DNA from: Kaustia mangrovi
GTDB lineage: Bacteria; Pseudomonadota; Alphaproteobacteria; Rhizobiales; Im1
Assembly (NCBI RefSeq): GCF_015482775.1
Contig: NZ_CP058214.1
Coordinates: 4,516,501-4,580,500 of the forward strand
DNA: 64,000 bases
Direction of reading: 5' to 3'
The notes beneath the pieces were generated by a model. The model had not been told where the DNA came from, made no database searches, and was given only the letters and a program-made list of their open reading frames with translations. This document shows positions 43,602-51,454 of the stretch, piece by piece (positions within the stretch are counted from its first letter, which is position 1; the number at the start of each line of letters is the position of its first letter). A program made the position numbers and the translations under genes.

Positions 43602-44294
43602 TCACAACCCTTCGATGGAATAGTCGGGCGTGCCGCGCCAGATGAGCTTCCAGCTGGCGCCGGGGCGGACGTTCTGGACGATGCCCGGGTCGAAGGCGAC
43701 AAAGCAGTGCCCGCCTTCGTGCCGTACCGACGGGTAGAGCAGCCCGCGGTGACCCTCCCGGCGAAGCGCGGCCGCGAGGGCCTGGCCTTCGGGGTAGCCG
43801 ATGTCCGGATCGGGGGTTAGCGCGGGATGCCCGGGATTGTCGTGGAGGTCCGGGAAGTCGCCGATGAAGTCGGCCAGGAGCTCGACGTAGCGGGCCTCGT
43901 CCTCGTAGATGCCGATATAGCCGAGCTCCCGCGTTCTGTGGAAGCCGACCTCCTCGGCGGAGGTCAGGACGTCGTAGCTGCAATACCACGCGCCCCTGTC
44001 CCCGCTGTTGAAGCGGTTGCCGCCCGGGCGCGTGTATGTGAAGGCCGCGTTGATATGGGTTTGCCCGTAGACTTTCAGGTCGTGCGACCGCCGGGCGAAT
44101 ACCAGCTCGCGCCTGTCGAGCGCCGGGCTACCGTCGCGTTCCGCGATCAGCCGCGCGCTGGTCCTGCCTTCGAGCCCCGCGAGGATCTCGGCCTCGTCGT
44201 CTGTGTCGACGAGGCCGCGGAGCACCGGCGGCTTGTGGCGCGTTTCCGGGATCAGGCGGATTAGTCCCCTGTCGTTCAGCCCTGCGATCCTCAC
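43602..44294 (-). CDS. RES-domain toxin
   Basis: 230 residues from GTG 44294. RES-family features: GNRFNSGDRGAWYCSYDVLTSAEEVGFHR (Arg and Ser/Tyr of the NAD-degrading site) and YPSVRHEGGHCFVAFDP (the final RES motif region). RES toxins deplete NAD+ and arrest growth. Its start overlaps the antitoxin stop (GTGA), the usual antitoxin-first arrangement. This protein has an N-terminal extension of about 60 residues (LRGLVDTDDEAEILAGLEG) seen in some members. Confidence 0.9.
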   Translation of the reverse strand: MRIAGLNDRGLIRLIPETRHKPPVLRGLVDTDDEAEILAGLEGRTSARLIAERDGSPALDRRELVFARRSHDLKVYGQTHINAAFTYTRPGGNRFNSGDRGAWYCSYDVLTSAEEVGFHRTRELGYIGIYEDEARYVELLADFIGDFPDLHDNPGHPALTPDPDIGYPEGQALAAALRREGHRGLLYPSVRHEGGHCFVAFDPGIVQNVRPGASWKLIWRGTPDYSIEGL

Positions 44295-44680
44295 GCGCCG
44301 CCCCGCACTGCATCGACATAGGTGCGCACGCGCAGGATCTTCGGCAGGCCGCCCTCGATCATGGCATCGACAGGCCGCTGGCCGTCGAACTCGGGGCCGC
44401 GGTTGGGCAGCTTGACCCATTGGCGCGCAATCGGCGGATCGAAATAGAGCTCGAGCGACTTGTAGAGGCCCACGAGGGCGCTGAGCCGCAGCATCTGGTC
44501 ATGCGTGAGCTCGCCGCCGAAGCCGGGCTTCTTGGCGCGCTTCCACGTGGATTCGGACATGTCGGCAAGCGCGGCCGCCTCCCGGCCGGTCAGCGACCAC
44601 GCCTCGGCGATCCTGCCGAAGGCTTTCAGCGCGACCGCCTGCACATCGGGCGTGGGGCGTTCTCTGACGGCGTTTTCCAT
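44291..44680 (-). CDS. Xre/MbcA/ParS-type antitoxin
   Basis: 129 residues. HTH-like VQAVALKAFGRIAEAWSLTGREAAALADMSESTWKRAKKPG, then the toxin-binding domain LRLSALVGLYKSLELYFDPPIARQWVKLPNRGPEFDGQRPVDAMIEGG. The last motif is the diagnostic DUF2384/MbcA block. Neutralises the RES toxin and autoregulates. Start ATG 44680, chosen because the family begins shortly before the HTH. Confidence 0.9.
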   Translation of the reverse strand: MENAVRERPTPDVQAVALKAFGRIAEAWSLTGREAAALADMSESTWKRAKKPGFGGELTHDQMLRLSALVGLYKSLELYFDPPIARQWVKLPNRGPEFDGQRPVDAMIEGGLPKILRVRTYVDAVRGGA

Positions 44681-44849
44681 CGTGTGTCCTCCAAGGGACT
44701 CACAAGATAGGATCATATGGACCGGTTATCAAGATCACGTGGTCCTGTCTCGGGGTGGCTGGGTAGGGGCTGGCTGGGCTATTCCCCGTGGCGCAGTCGT
44801 TTCTACTCACGCATCGCAGATGTGATGGCGGCGCATTCCGAGCGGGAAG

Positions 44850-45230
44850 TTAACGCCGTGTCTTCTCAATGAGGGTGACGGCGGGAAGGTTCTCGAAATG
44901 CTTGTCGCAGGTCAGGAGTGTGGCGTCGTGCGTCCGTGCGGTTGCGAAGATGATCGCATCGGCCGTTGCCAATCTGTGTGTCCGGCAGGCTTCGGCGGCT
45001 GCCAGAGCGATCTCCGTGTCGAGCGGGACTACGGTACAGACCTGCGTAAAGGCGATTGCCTGATCGGTCTTGTCCTCCCCGACTTCGCGGGTGAGCCATT
45101 TTGCGAGCTCCAGCTGCACCATGGTCGGGACGAGCCAGTCGGCTTGCTCGGGGAGATGCTCGGCTACCTGTTCTCCGGTCGCAGACCCGATCAACCATTC
45201 GATCCAGGCCGAGGTATCGACGAGCACCAT
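44850..45230 (-). CDS. vapC: VapC-type PIN-domain toxin
   Basis: 126 residues. PIN acidic residues: D5 in VLVDTSAWIEWL, Glu in VQLELAKWL, Asp in ATADAIIFATA and in LLTCDKHFENL. RNase activity of the VapC type is expected. ATG 45230 overlaps the vapB stop (TGATG). No sign of damage. Confidence 0.93.
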   Translation of the reverse strand: MVLVDTSAWIEWLIGSATGEQVAEHLPEQADWLVPTMVQLELAKWLTREVGEDKTDQAIAFTQVCTVVPLDTEIALAAAEACRTHRLATADAIIFATARTHDATLLTCDKHFENLPAVTLIEKTRR

Positions 45231-45442
45231 CAGACGCGGTCCGACCGGTCGCGATAGTCCGTGGCCGAAGCGCCCTTCGCCAGCCCCTTCAACTCTTCCC
45301 GCTTCGGCACGGGAACGAGCAGCACGCCCGTTCCCTTCGGGATAAAGGCGAAGGTCAGACCCGCTTCCCAATGCTGGGCGGTCCGGATCGCCTTGGGGAT
45401 CGATATCTGGAACTTCGAGGAGAGGGTTGCGGTTTCCGGCAT
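45230..45442 (-). CDS. vapB: VapB-type AbrB/SpoVT antitoxin
   Basis: 70 residues. The swapped-hairpin AbrB fold is evident from TATLSSKFQISIPKAIRTAQHWEAGLTFAFIPKGTGVLLVPV. The C-terminal tail (LKGLAKGASATDYRDRSDRV) is the toxin-binding segment. First gene of the vapBC operon. Confidence 0.92.
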   Translation of the reverse strand: MPETATLSSKFQISIPKAIRTAQHWEAGLTFAFIPKGTGVLLVPVPKREELKGLAKGASATDYRDRSDRV

Positions 45443-45549
45443 AATTTTACTCTTTGTTGATCGATTTGCAAAACGTAAGACACTGTGAGGGGTGGATCAA
45501 GAGGCTGCCGACTGACAGCCGAACTTCAAATTGAGACACCACCAGCGCG

Positions 45550-46031
45550 GAACACGTCTTTGTGTCGTTCGATGAGGCCGCAGATACCCCGGTCGACGTC
45601 GATGTCCTGATCGGACTGTGGTCGCCGAATTTTCCGGGACCGGGCGGGGGCCGGGATTATCCTGCGCGGAACGGGGTTGAGCGGGTCGGAGAACGGCTAC
45701 CATCTTGAGGTGCGGCAGAACGAGTCGCTCAGGATCGAGCGCCTTCTCGGCGGTCGAGATCGACCTAACAACTCAGGGCAGCGGCATTTCGTTTTCGTCC
45801 AACACGCGATACTGGCTCCGCTTCTAGGCCATCGGCAACACTCTCCGGGGAAAATACTGGGAGAAGGGATCGGCCGAGCCGGGCGGCTGGCGGATCACGA
45901 CGACGGACAGCAACATACCCGGCGCCGGCCGGGTCGGCTTCGGCGGCCTGGGCGACGGTTACGACGAGGTCTATGACTGGATATCGGTCGGGCTCGATGG
46001 CGAGCCGGCGCCGCTGCCGAGTGAGGTGTGA
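45550..46031 (+). pseudogene. Remnant of a phage LamG/concanavalin-like tail protein
   Basis: Pieces of one protein are spread over three frames: FVSFDEAADTPVDVDVLIGLW; FRDRAGAGIILRGTGLSGSE with NGYHLEVRQNESLRIERLLGG; VEIDLTTQGSGISFSSNTRYWLRF, TAG (about 45824), then AIGNTLRGKYWEKGSAEPGGW, RITTTDSNIPGAGRVGFGG and YDEVYDWISVGLDGEPAP to TGA 46029. The order and the RYWLRF-x-GxTLRGKxW pattern match C-terminal LamG-like domains of phage tail/host-specificity proteins. Two frameshifts and one nonsense codon show real decay. Confidence 0.7.
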
Positions 46032-46035
46032 CGCC

Positions 46036-46293
46036 ATGGACCTCAAATCCACCGGTCTGGACATCCTCGCCCATGCGGCGGCGGCGGCCGGGCTGACGGT
46101 CTTGTCGTGGTACGCGCCGGCGGTGCTGTTTGTCGTGGCCATCTTCTTCGTGCGCGAGTGGGATCAGGAGCAGGGCAAGACGGGGGATTACTCCGTCTTC
46201 AACGCGTGGCGCTTCTGGCGGTGGTCGCTCGACAAAAATCTCGAATGGGCGGTGCCCGCAGGCGTCGCGATTGTTATCGACCTGACCGTCTAA
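46036..46293 (+). CDS. Small phage membrane protein, holin-like
   Basis: 85 residues. Two hydrophobic segments (ILAHAAAAAGLTVLSWYAPAVLFVVAIFF and EWAVPAGVAIVIDLTV) flank a polar loop REWDQEQGKTGDYSVFNAWRFWRW. Size, topology and location right after the tail remnant fit a lysis-associated or structural membrane protein. ATG 46036 is 5 bp after the upstream stop. Function is inferred. Confidence 0.65.
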   Translation: MDLKSTGLDILAHAAAAAGLTVLSWYAPAVLFVVAIFFVREWDQEQGKTGDYSVFNAWRFWRWSLDKNLEWAVPAGVAIVIDLTV

Positions 46294-46305
46294 GGGCGCG
46301 CGCAT

Positions 46306-46535
46306 ATGGCCGATCAGGATCCACAGACCGCGCGAGCTCGCCGCCCTTGGGGCGCGCATGGTGGCGGTGGAGCGCGACGCCAAGGAGATCAAGCCAGGAT
46401 CTGCGCGCCATCCGCGACGCCATTCTGGAGGCGCGCGGCGGCTGGAAGACGCTGGCCGTGCTCTCCAGCATCTCCGCCGGCGCGGGCGCGCTCGCGGCCA
46501 AGATAGCGACGGTGCTCGGCATGCTGCCGAAGTGA
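46306..46535 (+). pseudogene. Small phage membrane protein with two frameshifts
   Basis: Reading across frames gives MADQDPQTAR, ELAALGARMVAVERDAKEIK, QDLRAIRDAILEARGG, WKTLAVLSSISAGAGALAAK and IATVLGMLPK. The frame changes at about 46350 (GCGCGAGCTC) and about 46395 (AAGCCAGG). The coiled-coil plus C-terminal membrane helix layout is typical of phage holin-associated proteins. Its 3' end is duplicated at 46964-47060. Confidence 0.65.
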
Positions 46536-46541
46536 GGGCGG

Positions 46542-46850
46542 TCAGACCTTCGCCTTCTTGAGCACCTCGTTGATGCGTGTCTGCCAGCCGGGGCCGGTCG
46601 CCTTGAACTTCTCGATCACGTCGGGATCCAGGCGGATCGAGATCTGCTTCCGGGGGGTCTCGACGGGCGGCCGACCGCGCTTGCGCCTGGCGCTCTTGGC
46701 AAGCTCGGGCAGCGCTTCCGCGAACGATTTGCCCTTGGCGATCTGCTTGTCCGTGATTTCCGGATTGTCCGGGTCGGACGCGATCATCTTCTGGATTTCG
46801 GCCTCTTCCTTGTCGGTCAGGGCCCGCTTCGACGAATACTTGCCAGCCAT
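46542..46850 (-). CDS. brnA: BrnA-type antitoxin
   Basis: 102 residues. C-terminal ribbon-helix-helix: KQISIRLDPDVIEKFKATGPGWQTRINEVLKKA, the BrnA signature with GPGWQTRIN. N-terminal DKEEAEIQKMIASDPDNPEITDKQIAKGKSFAEALPEL is the toxin-embracing part. The matching toxin gene upstream is broken, so this antitoxin is orphaned. Confidence 0.92.
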   Translation of the reverse strand: MAGKYSSKRALTDKEEAEIQKMIASDPDNPEITDKQIAKGKSFAEALPELAKSARRKRGRPPVETPRKQISIRLDPDVIEKFKATGPGWQTRINEVLKKAKV

Positions 46851-46963
46851 CAGAGCTTCCTTTCCTTTCGGCTTGCGGGGCGCATGGAGATCACGGAGAC
46901 CGCCTCGCTGCCCAGCGGCTTGAAGATCACCGCCACGACGATCCGTCCGTCCAGCTCGCCGAC
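46850..46963 (-). pseudogene. brnT: BrnT toxin, 3' fragment
   Basis: On the minus strand, the codons before the stop at 46850 read AVGELDGRIVVAVIFKPLGS then EAVSVISMRPASRKERKL. This is the C-terminal part of BrnT with its catalytic Arg/Ser region (ISMRPASRKER). The stop overlaps the brnA ATG (TGATG) as in intact operons. Upstream, homology ends abruptly at about 46963, where the duplicated phage segment begins, so the N-terminal half is missing. Confidence 0.85.
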
Positions 46964-47060
46964 GGCCTGGCCGTGCTCTCCAGCATCTCCGCCGGCGCGG
47001 GCGCGCTGGCGGCGAAGGTGGCGACGGTGCTCGGCATGCTGCCGAAGTGAGGGCGGTCAG
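46964..47060 (+). repeat. Duplicate of the phage membrane-protein gene 3' end
   Basis: About 95 bp nearly identical to 46454-46551, including CTGGCCGTGCTCTCCAGCAT and CTCGGCATGCTGCCGAAGTG followed by AGGGCGGTCAG. A handful of substitutions separate the copies. The copy directly abuts the truncated brnT gene on one side and the higA stop on the other, so it is the scar of the rearrangement that broke brnT. Confidence 0.88.
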
Positions 47061-47374
47061 GCCGCGTTGTCCGTCAGGGTCGGGATGCTGCTGACATCGA
47101 CCTCGCGCTCGGCAATCCAGATGTCGTGCGCCGCCTGCATGCGGACCCAGACACCGGGCGATCCGCCCAGAAGCTTTGCCAGACGGACGGCCATGGCCGG
47201 CGTAACGGGCTGGCGCTCGGCCATGATGTCATAGAGCGTCTGGCGCGAGATGCCGAGCAATGCGGCAATCTCCGTCTTGCTCTTGCCAAGGGCAGGCAGC
47301 ACGTCTTCGCGCAGCACTTCGCCGGGATGGGCCGGCTGCCGGTTCGGGTCGCGGATGGCTCTGTATTCGGTCAC
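47057..47374 (-). CDS. higA: HigA-type antitoxin (XRE)
   Basis: 105 residues from GTG 47374 with GAGGAG upstream. HigA hallmarks: AHPGEVLREDVLPALGKSKTEIAALLGISRQTLYDIMAERQPVTPAMAVRLAKLLGGSPGVWVRMQAAHDIWIAE. It follows higB by 11 bp, the toxin-first order typical of higBA. Its stop lies just at the end of the duplicated segment and the gene appears intact. Confidence 0.93.
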   Translation of the reverse strand: MTEYRAIRDPNRQPAHPGEVLREDVLPALGKSKTEIAALLGISRQTLYDIMAERQPVTPAMAVRLAKLLGGSPGVWVRMQAAHDIWIAEREVDVSSIPTLTDNAA

Positions 47375-47385
47375 GATCTGTCTCC

Positions 47386-47661
47386 TCAGCGGTATTGCTC
47401 GAAATCGATGCGGCAGGTGTCGCCGTCCTCGAATTCGAAGGTGATGCACCACGGTCCGTTGACGTGCACTGTGTAGCGCCTCGGTTCGCCCTGCAGGGCA
47501 TGGAAGTCGAAGCTTGGCAGGTTCATGTCGTTGGGTTCGTTCGCGACATCCAGCTGATCCAGCCGCCGCAGGATGCGCTTGTGCATGCGCGCGCCGATCT
47601 TTGCCGCGCGGCCCTTCGACCAGAGTTGCGCGAGCGCCTTGTTTCTGAACGACTTGATCAT
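47386..47661 (-). CDS. higB: HigB/RelE-type toxin
   Basis: 91 residues: SFRNKALAQLWSKGRAAKIG, RMHKRILRRLDQLDVA, LPSFDFHALQGEPRRYTVHVNGPWCITFEFEDGDTCRIDFEQY. The last block contains the conserved HVNGPWCITFEF typical of HigB ribosome-dependent mRNases. Upstream antitoxin-controlled promoter would lie at 47662-47690. Confidence 0.94.
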   Translation of the reverse strand: MIKSFRNKALAQLWSKGRAAKIGARMHKRILRRLDQLDVANEPNDMNLPSFDFHALQGEPRRYTVHVNGPWCITFEFEDGDTCRIDFEQYR

Positions 47662-47769
47662 GTTTTGTAAAGTGGTGCCTTACGGATTGATTGTCAGGTG
47701 GTGGCTTACAAATATGCCGCCTTCGGGGCGAAGATCACGATTGTGGGGATGGTGGAGGGGGTGTTCACC

Positions 47770-48020
47770 GGGCGGCGCTGATCGCCGGCTATCACGAGCA
47801 GTTTCTCCGCGTGCTCGAGCCGGCCGACACGGCGGCGATCAGGCCTTCTGGTATTGCTGTCCGTGGGGCTGCGGCGTGGTCGGACCGCTCCACGTCGGCA
47901 AGGGTTTCAAGCCAACGATGGCACCGTCCTGGACCTGGATGGCTCGCTGGAGAAGCCGACCTTCAGGTCGTCCGTCCATCATGTAGGGCACCGGCATGGC
48001 CGGCTCACCCATGGGGTATG
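47770..48020 (+). pseudogene. DUF6527-like phage protein remnant
   Basis: GDQAFWYCCPWGCGVVGPLHVGKGFKP then, after WTW, DGSLEKPTFRSSVHHVGHRH and GRLTHGVW in the next frame. Order and the CPxC plus WTWDGSLEKPTF pattern resemble DUF6527 proteins. The frame changes at 47937-47938, where one more G would restore W-D-G. The 5' part is not recognisable. Another late-region leftover. Confidence 0.5.
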
Positions 48021-48032
48021 GAGGTCGTGCTG

Positions 48033-48155
48033 ATGGGTGCGCTTCGAGCCATCTTCGCCGTTGCACGAGGGAATGGACGCGCGTCTGACACGCTCGCTCG
48101 ACGCGATGCCGAGCTGGACGAAGCCAATACAAGGCTCAGGAAGGGGGCACGTTAG
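48033..48155 (+). CDS. Small protein (40 aa), phage-type
   Basis: ATG 48033 has GGAGG eight bases upstream. The product GALRAIFAVARGNGRASDTL plus ARRDAELDEANTRLRKGAR is a short amphipathic helix. No family recognised; plausible but unproven as a gene. Confidence 0.4.
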   Translation: MGALRAIFAVARGNGRASDTLARRDAELDEANTRLRKGAR

Positions 48156-48317
48156 TATCGGTTCAACGTACGTAGGAGGTTATGGTCAGTGAGTCTGTCC
48201 ACTGCCACGCAAGGGCGATACATCCGGGCCGGTGCCTTTCGAGCACTGGCACGGTGGTGGCGGTCTCTGCTATGGGAGCATGCAGTTGCGCTGTGCCCAA
48301 AGCTGAAACGAGGGACC

Positions 48318-49019
48318 ATGATCCAGACCTCCACGACCACTGAGAAGGAGCCCGTCCGCGTGGCGATCCTGATCCCCTCGCTCGATCACTGGGTGGCCGA
48401 TTTCGGGCTGGCGCTGGCAGGACTGTTGCGCCATGTGGAGCGCACGCCGACATCGGGCGGCGAGCGTATCGAGGCGAGCGTTCACAATGTCCGCACGTCT
48501 GTTTTGCCGCAGAGCCGGGCGACGCTCGCCGAATTCGCGCTTCAAAACGGCGCCGACTGGGCGCTCTGGCTCGACAGCGACATGATCTTTCCGGCGGACA
48601 CGCTGCACCGCCTCCTGGCACATGGCAAGGATCTGGTCTCCACGAACTATCCGATACGCACCGTGCCACGCGATGGCAAGGTCGGCCCGACGGCTGTCAC
48701 ACTGGATGGCAATGCCCGCCTTTCGTTCGATGGGCACGGTATCGTCGAGGCGGGCTCCACCGGGCTTGCGGTCTGCCTGATGCGTGTCGGCCTTCTCGAG
48801 ACGATCGACCGCCCCTGGTTCAGCCATGACAATCCGACGGAAGGCTCGTCTCAGCAAGTCGGTGAGGACACCTACTTCTTCCTGAAGCTTCGCGCGGCTG
48901 GCCACAGGCTGTTCGTCGACCGTGATCTGTCACGTGAGATCGGGCACGTCACGCAGGCCCCCGTATATGCCGGCGGGCTCCTGTCGCTGCCGCGCAAGAC
49001 CGTCTATTCGGCAGCCTGA
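48318..49019 (+). CDS. GT-A-fold glycosyltransferase
   Basis: 233 residues. GT-A features: VAILIPSLDHWVADFGLALAGLL at the start, LAEFALQNGADWALWLDSDMIFPADTLHRLL with a DxD motif, and EAGSTGLAVCLMRVGLLETID, the latter like acceptor-loop regions in phage-encoded glycosyltransferases. ATG 48318 follows AGGGACC. It could modify surface glycans or DNA. No flippase or anchor gene is adjacent. Near the right end of the element. Confidence 0.75.
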   Translation: MIQTSTTTEKEPVRVAILIPSLDHWVADFGLALAGLLRHVERTPTSGGERIEASVHNVRTSVLPQSRATLAEFALQNGADWALWLDSDMIFPADTLHRLLAHGKDLVSTNYPIRTVPRDGKVGPTAVTLDGNARLSFDGHGIVEAGSTGLAVCLMRVGLLETIDRPWFSHDNPTEGSSQQVGEDTYFFLKLRAAGHRLFVDRDLSREIGHVTQAPVYAGGLLSLPRKTVYSAA

Positions 49020-49215
49020 CCGGCCATTGCCGCTTCCGTCAACGGGATGGCGCCCTGGGCTCGGCGCGATGCGGAGCGGGCGCGGGTATTGCCCCGGCCG
49101 CAGGCCACGTTCTACGGTGGCAGGCGCGACGACAAGCCGGAATCCGAAACCCGTGCCGGAGTCCGGTCTCCGGATCTGAATCGCAAAAAGGCCCGTCACC
49201 CACACCGAAAGCGTC

Positions 49216-50292
49216 ATGAGCGACGATAGCGATAGGCGCAACCGGCGTGTCGGTGTCGCCCGCCTCGTACAGACCGCCGGCGCGCTGCAGGAGATCCTGG
49301 CCGTCAGCGCCGATCCCGTTCCTTGGGGGGAAATGGTCCGCTTCAGCGCGAGCGCCTTGCTCGCGGGACTTGCCGCATATGCAGTGCAGGGCACCTCGGC
49401 GGCGGCATCCGCAGTCATCGCGACGCTCTACTTCTTTTACATCGATCTGCACAGTCCGCCCCGATACCGGCTGTTGTTCGCACTGGGTGCGATGGCGGTG
49501 CTTGTCGTCACCGTATGGTTCAGCGCGCAGCTGGGGGCGGCATCGGCCCGCCTCGCGGTCCTGTTCGTGGTCGCCACGCTGGCCGGCAGCATGGCCGGTA
49601 CGGCCCCGAAGTTCGAGCTTGTGGTGCGCTACGCGATCGTGCTCCTCGCAATGGGAAGTTCCCTGGCCACGGCCTCGACGTTCTTCATGGAGGACTTCGC
49701 CATTGGCGCCGTGGCCGCTTTCGTCGTGGCGGTGAGCGTCGGGCGGCTCATCCGGCACGAAGGCGGTATGCCGGCCTATGGCGAGCAGTGGCACGACCTG
49801 TTCTCGTCGCTGCGGCGCCCGGGCTGGCGATATGGTCTGTGCTACGGTGCGGCCTCGGCCGTCGCATTGTGGCTGGGCGTGGAACTCGATCTGACGCGGC
49901 CGTACTGGGCCACACTGACCGTTACGTTCGTCATGCAGCCCCATCTGCACGCCAATGCGATCAAGGCCGCGCAGCGCGTGATCGGGAGCTTCGGCGGGAT
50001 CGTCGTCATGCTTCTGGTGCATGTGACCCTGCCGCTGCCGGCTGGCCTGTGGTGCGCCCTCGTGCTCTCCACCGTTCTGCTGCCGCTCGCGAACGCCAGG
50101 AACTACGCCCTGTCCACAGTCGCAAACACGATCTTCGTGCTCGCCGTCCTCGATATCGTGGCGGGCTCGCTGGATCAGCTCGGCAGTCTCGTCGAGGACC
50201 GCATGCTGGAGACGCTGATCGGCGCCGGCCTGGCGATTGGCGCGAGCGTTCTTGCCATGTGGCTCGGCCGGCAAGGCCGGCCGGGTCGATAG
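49216..50292 (+). CDS. FUSC-family (fusaric-acid-resistance-like) membrane protein
   Basis: 358 residues with about ten predicted helices in two blocks (MVRFSASALLAGLAAYAVQG ... VVRYAIVLLAMGSSLATAST, and YGLCYGAASAVALWLGVELDL ... IGAGLAIGASVLAMWLG). The hallmark DLTRPYWATLTVTFVMQPHLHANAIKAAQRVIGSFGGIVVM is the FUSC_2 motif. Such proteins act as aromatic-acid efflux components. No HlyD-type partner is beside it. Confidence 0.85.
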   Translation: MSDDSDRRNRRVGVARLVQTAGALQEILAVSADPVPWGEMVRFSASALLAGLAAYAVQGTSAAASAVIATLYFFYIDLHSPPRYRLLFALGAMAVLVVTVWFSAQLGAASARLAVLFVVATLAGSMAGTAPKFELVVRYAIVLLAMGSSLATASTFFMEDFAIGAVAAFVVAVSVGRLIRHEGGMPAYGEQWHDLFSSLRRPGWRYGLCYGAASAVALWLGVELDLTRPYWATLTVTFVMQPHLHANAIKAAQRVIGSFGGIVVMLLVHVTLPLPAGLWCALVLSTVLLPLANARNYALSTVANTIFVLAVLDIVAGSLDQLGSLVEDRMLETLIGAGLAIGASVLAMWLGRQGRPGR

Positions 50293-50336
50293 CGCGCTCG
50301 CTCCGGCGCCATTCCGTCGCGTGGCAGGGGCAATGC

Positions 50337-51065
50337 CTAGAACAGCCAGTTCACGCCGACGCGAAAGGTATGGGTCTTGAGGTCCATATCCGAGTTCCAG
50401 TCCTCGGCGCTCCCGAAAATAGTGGGCGAGTACCTAAAGGTCTTCTTGCCGAGATCGGCATAGAGATACTCCGCCTTGAGGCTGATGTTGTCGGTCAGTG
50501 CATGTTCGACACCGCCGCCGACAGTCCAGCCGACCAGCGTCTCCCGATCGGAATCGCTATCATCGAAAGCGCTGAAGGAGAACTCGGACTTGATCTTGAC
50601 ATCCGCGAAAGCGACACCGCCCGTTACATAGAACAGCGTGCGGTCCCAAGCCCAGCCGAGCCGCCCTCTTATCGTGGCCATCCAATCGATCCGGGATTCG
50701 ATCCGCGGCACAAGACTGTCAGGATAGATCACATCGTCGACATCGCCGAAACCGATATCGCCCTCAAGGCCCACCACGACGCTGTCGAACTGATAGTTGT
50801 AGCCGACCTGGAGACCGCCCATGATCCCGTTGGGATCCATGTTGGCCGAGGATGAAACGCTCGTTCCCGTAAGCTCCATGTCGCCGTCGAGGTCTCCGTC
50901 GACCGTGCCGACATGGAGGCCGGCATAGGGGCCTGTCCACGACCATACCGGCACCGGCGGCGGCGGCGTGTAGACTGGAAGGTCGGCTGCGTGCGCGTGT
51001 GGCGCGGCGTAGCTGCCAATCGCAACGGCCATGGCGGCCGTGCCGGTCATCAAAGCGACTTTCAT
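50337..51065 (-). CDS. Outer-membrane beta-barrel protein (Omp25/31-like), copy A
   Basis: 242 residues. Signal peptide MKVALMTGTAAMAVAIGSYA with AHAADLPVYTPPPPVP after the cut, then WSWTGPYAGLHVGTVDGD, the eight-stranded barrel typical of Rhizobiales Omp25/Omp31 (PF13505). Ends in FRVGVNWLF with a terminal aromatic for BAM recognition. About the same architecture as copies B and C. An 18-bp palindrome lies 118 bp upstream of its ATG. It lies within the proposed element. Confidence 0.9.
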   Translation of the reverse strand: MKVALMTGTAAMAVAIGSYAAPHAHAADLPVYTPPPPVPVWSWTGPYAGLHVGTVDGDLDGDMELTGTSVSSSANMDPNGIMGGLQVGYNYQFDSVVVGLEGDIGFGDVDDVIYPDSLVPRIESRIDWMATIRGRLGWAWDRTLFYVTGGVAFADVKIKSEFSFSAFDDSDSDRETLVGWTVGGGVEHALTDNISLKAEYLYADLGKKTFRYSPTIFGSAEDWNSDMDLKTHTFRVGVNWLF

Positions 51066-51182
51066 GAATCCCCCCCGCGGACGAATCTTTGACTCAACAT
51101 CGAGATTGCGGGCCCGACGCTAATTCATGCGCAGCTTGAGACCAACCAACGGCGCGGGCCTGCAATTTGGGTTTTCTGTTCC

Positions 51183-51200
51183 TGTGGCGCTTTTGCCACA
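51183..51200. promoter_or_regulatory. Shared palindrome upstream of barrel gene A
   Basis: TGTGGC-gctttt-GCCACA, perfect 6-bp arms, 118 bp before the ATG at 51065. Equivalent sequences stand 116-118 bp before genes B and C (52260, 55504). Likely binding site for a common regulator. Confidence 0.65.
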
Positions 51201-51394
51201 TTTGAGCGTGTAGTAATGAGTTGGCGTCTGGCTGACTCGGCCTGCCTTGTCTCTATCCGCGCACCGCGCGCTGACTATGGTCTTTCGGCTTCTTTCCGAC
51301 TGGCACTGAGTTCTCGTGCTGGTGCCGGCGATCCTGATCGCGGATGCGGGGTCGGTGGCTGTGCGGGCGATGCGGCGGGGATAGCGAGAACGGA

Positions 51395-51422
51395 AAAGGC
51401 CACCGGTTGCCCGATGGCCTTT
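51395..51422 (-). terminator. Repeated terminator after barrel gene B
   Basis: Stem AAAGGCCA/TGGCCTTT around a 12-nt loop (CCGGTTGCCCGA), followed on the minus strand by TTTTCC. The hairpin and about 15 flanking bases recur at 53553 and 54587, each just after a barrel gene's 3' end. Confidence 0.82.
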
Positions 51423-51454
51423 CGTCTGCCGAAGCGGCCGGCGGCGCCAGCCGC

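Noticed and set aside
43531-43610. Possible second attR or IS scar next to the AT-rich gene
   Set aside because: The repeat belongs to the 3' end of the DUF6456-like gene, not to the tRNA, and no transposase or terminal inverted repeats are present.
49039-50274. 411-codon minus-strand frame opposite FUSC
   Set aside because: FUSC has a diagnostic motif on the plus strand; the antisense frame is His/Asp/Arg-rich with no membrane or domain signal.
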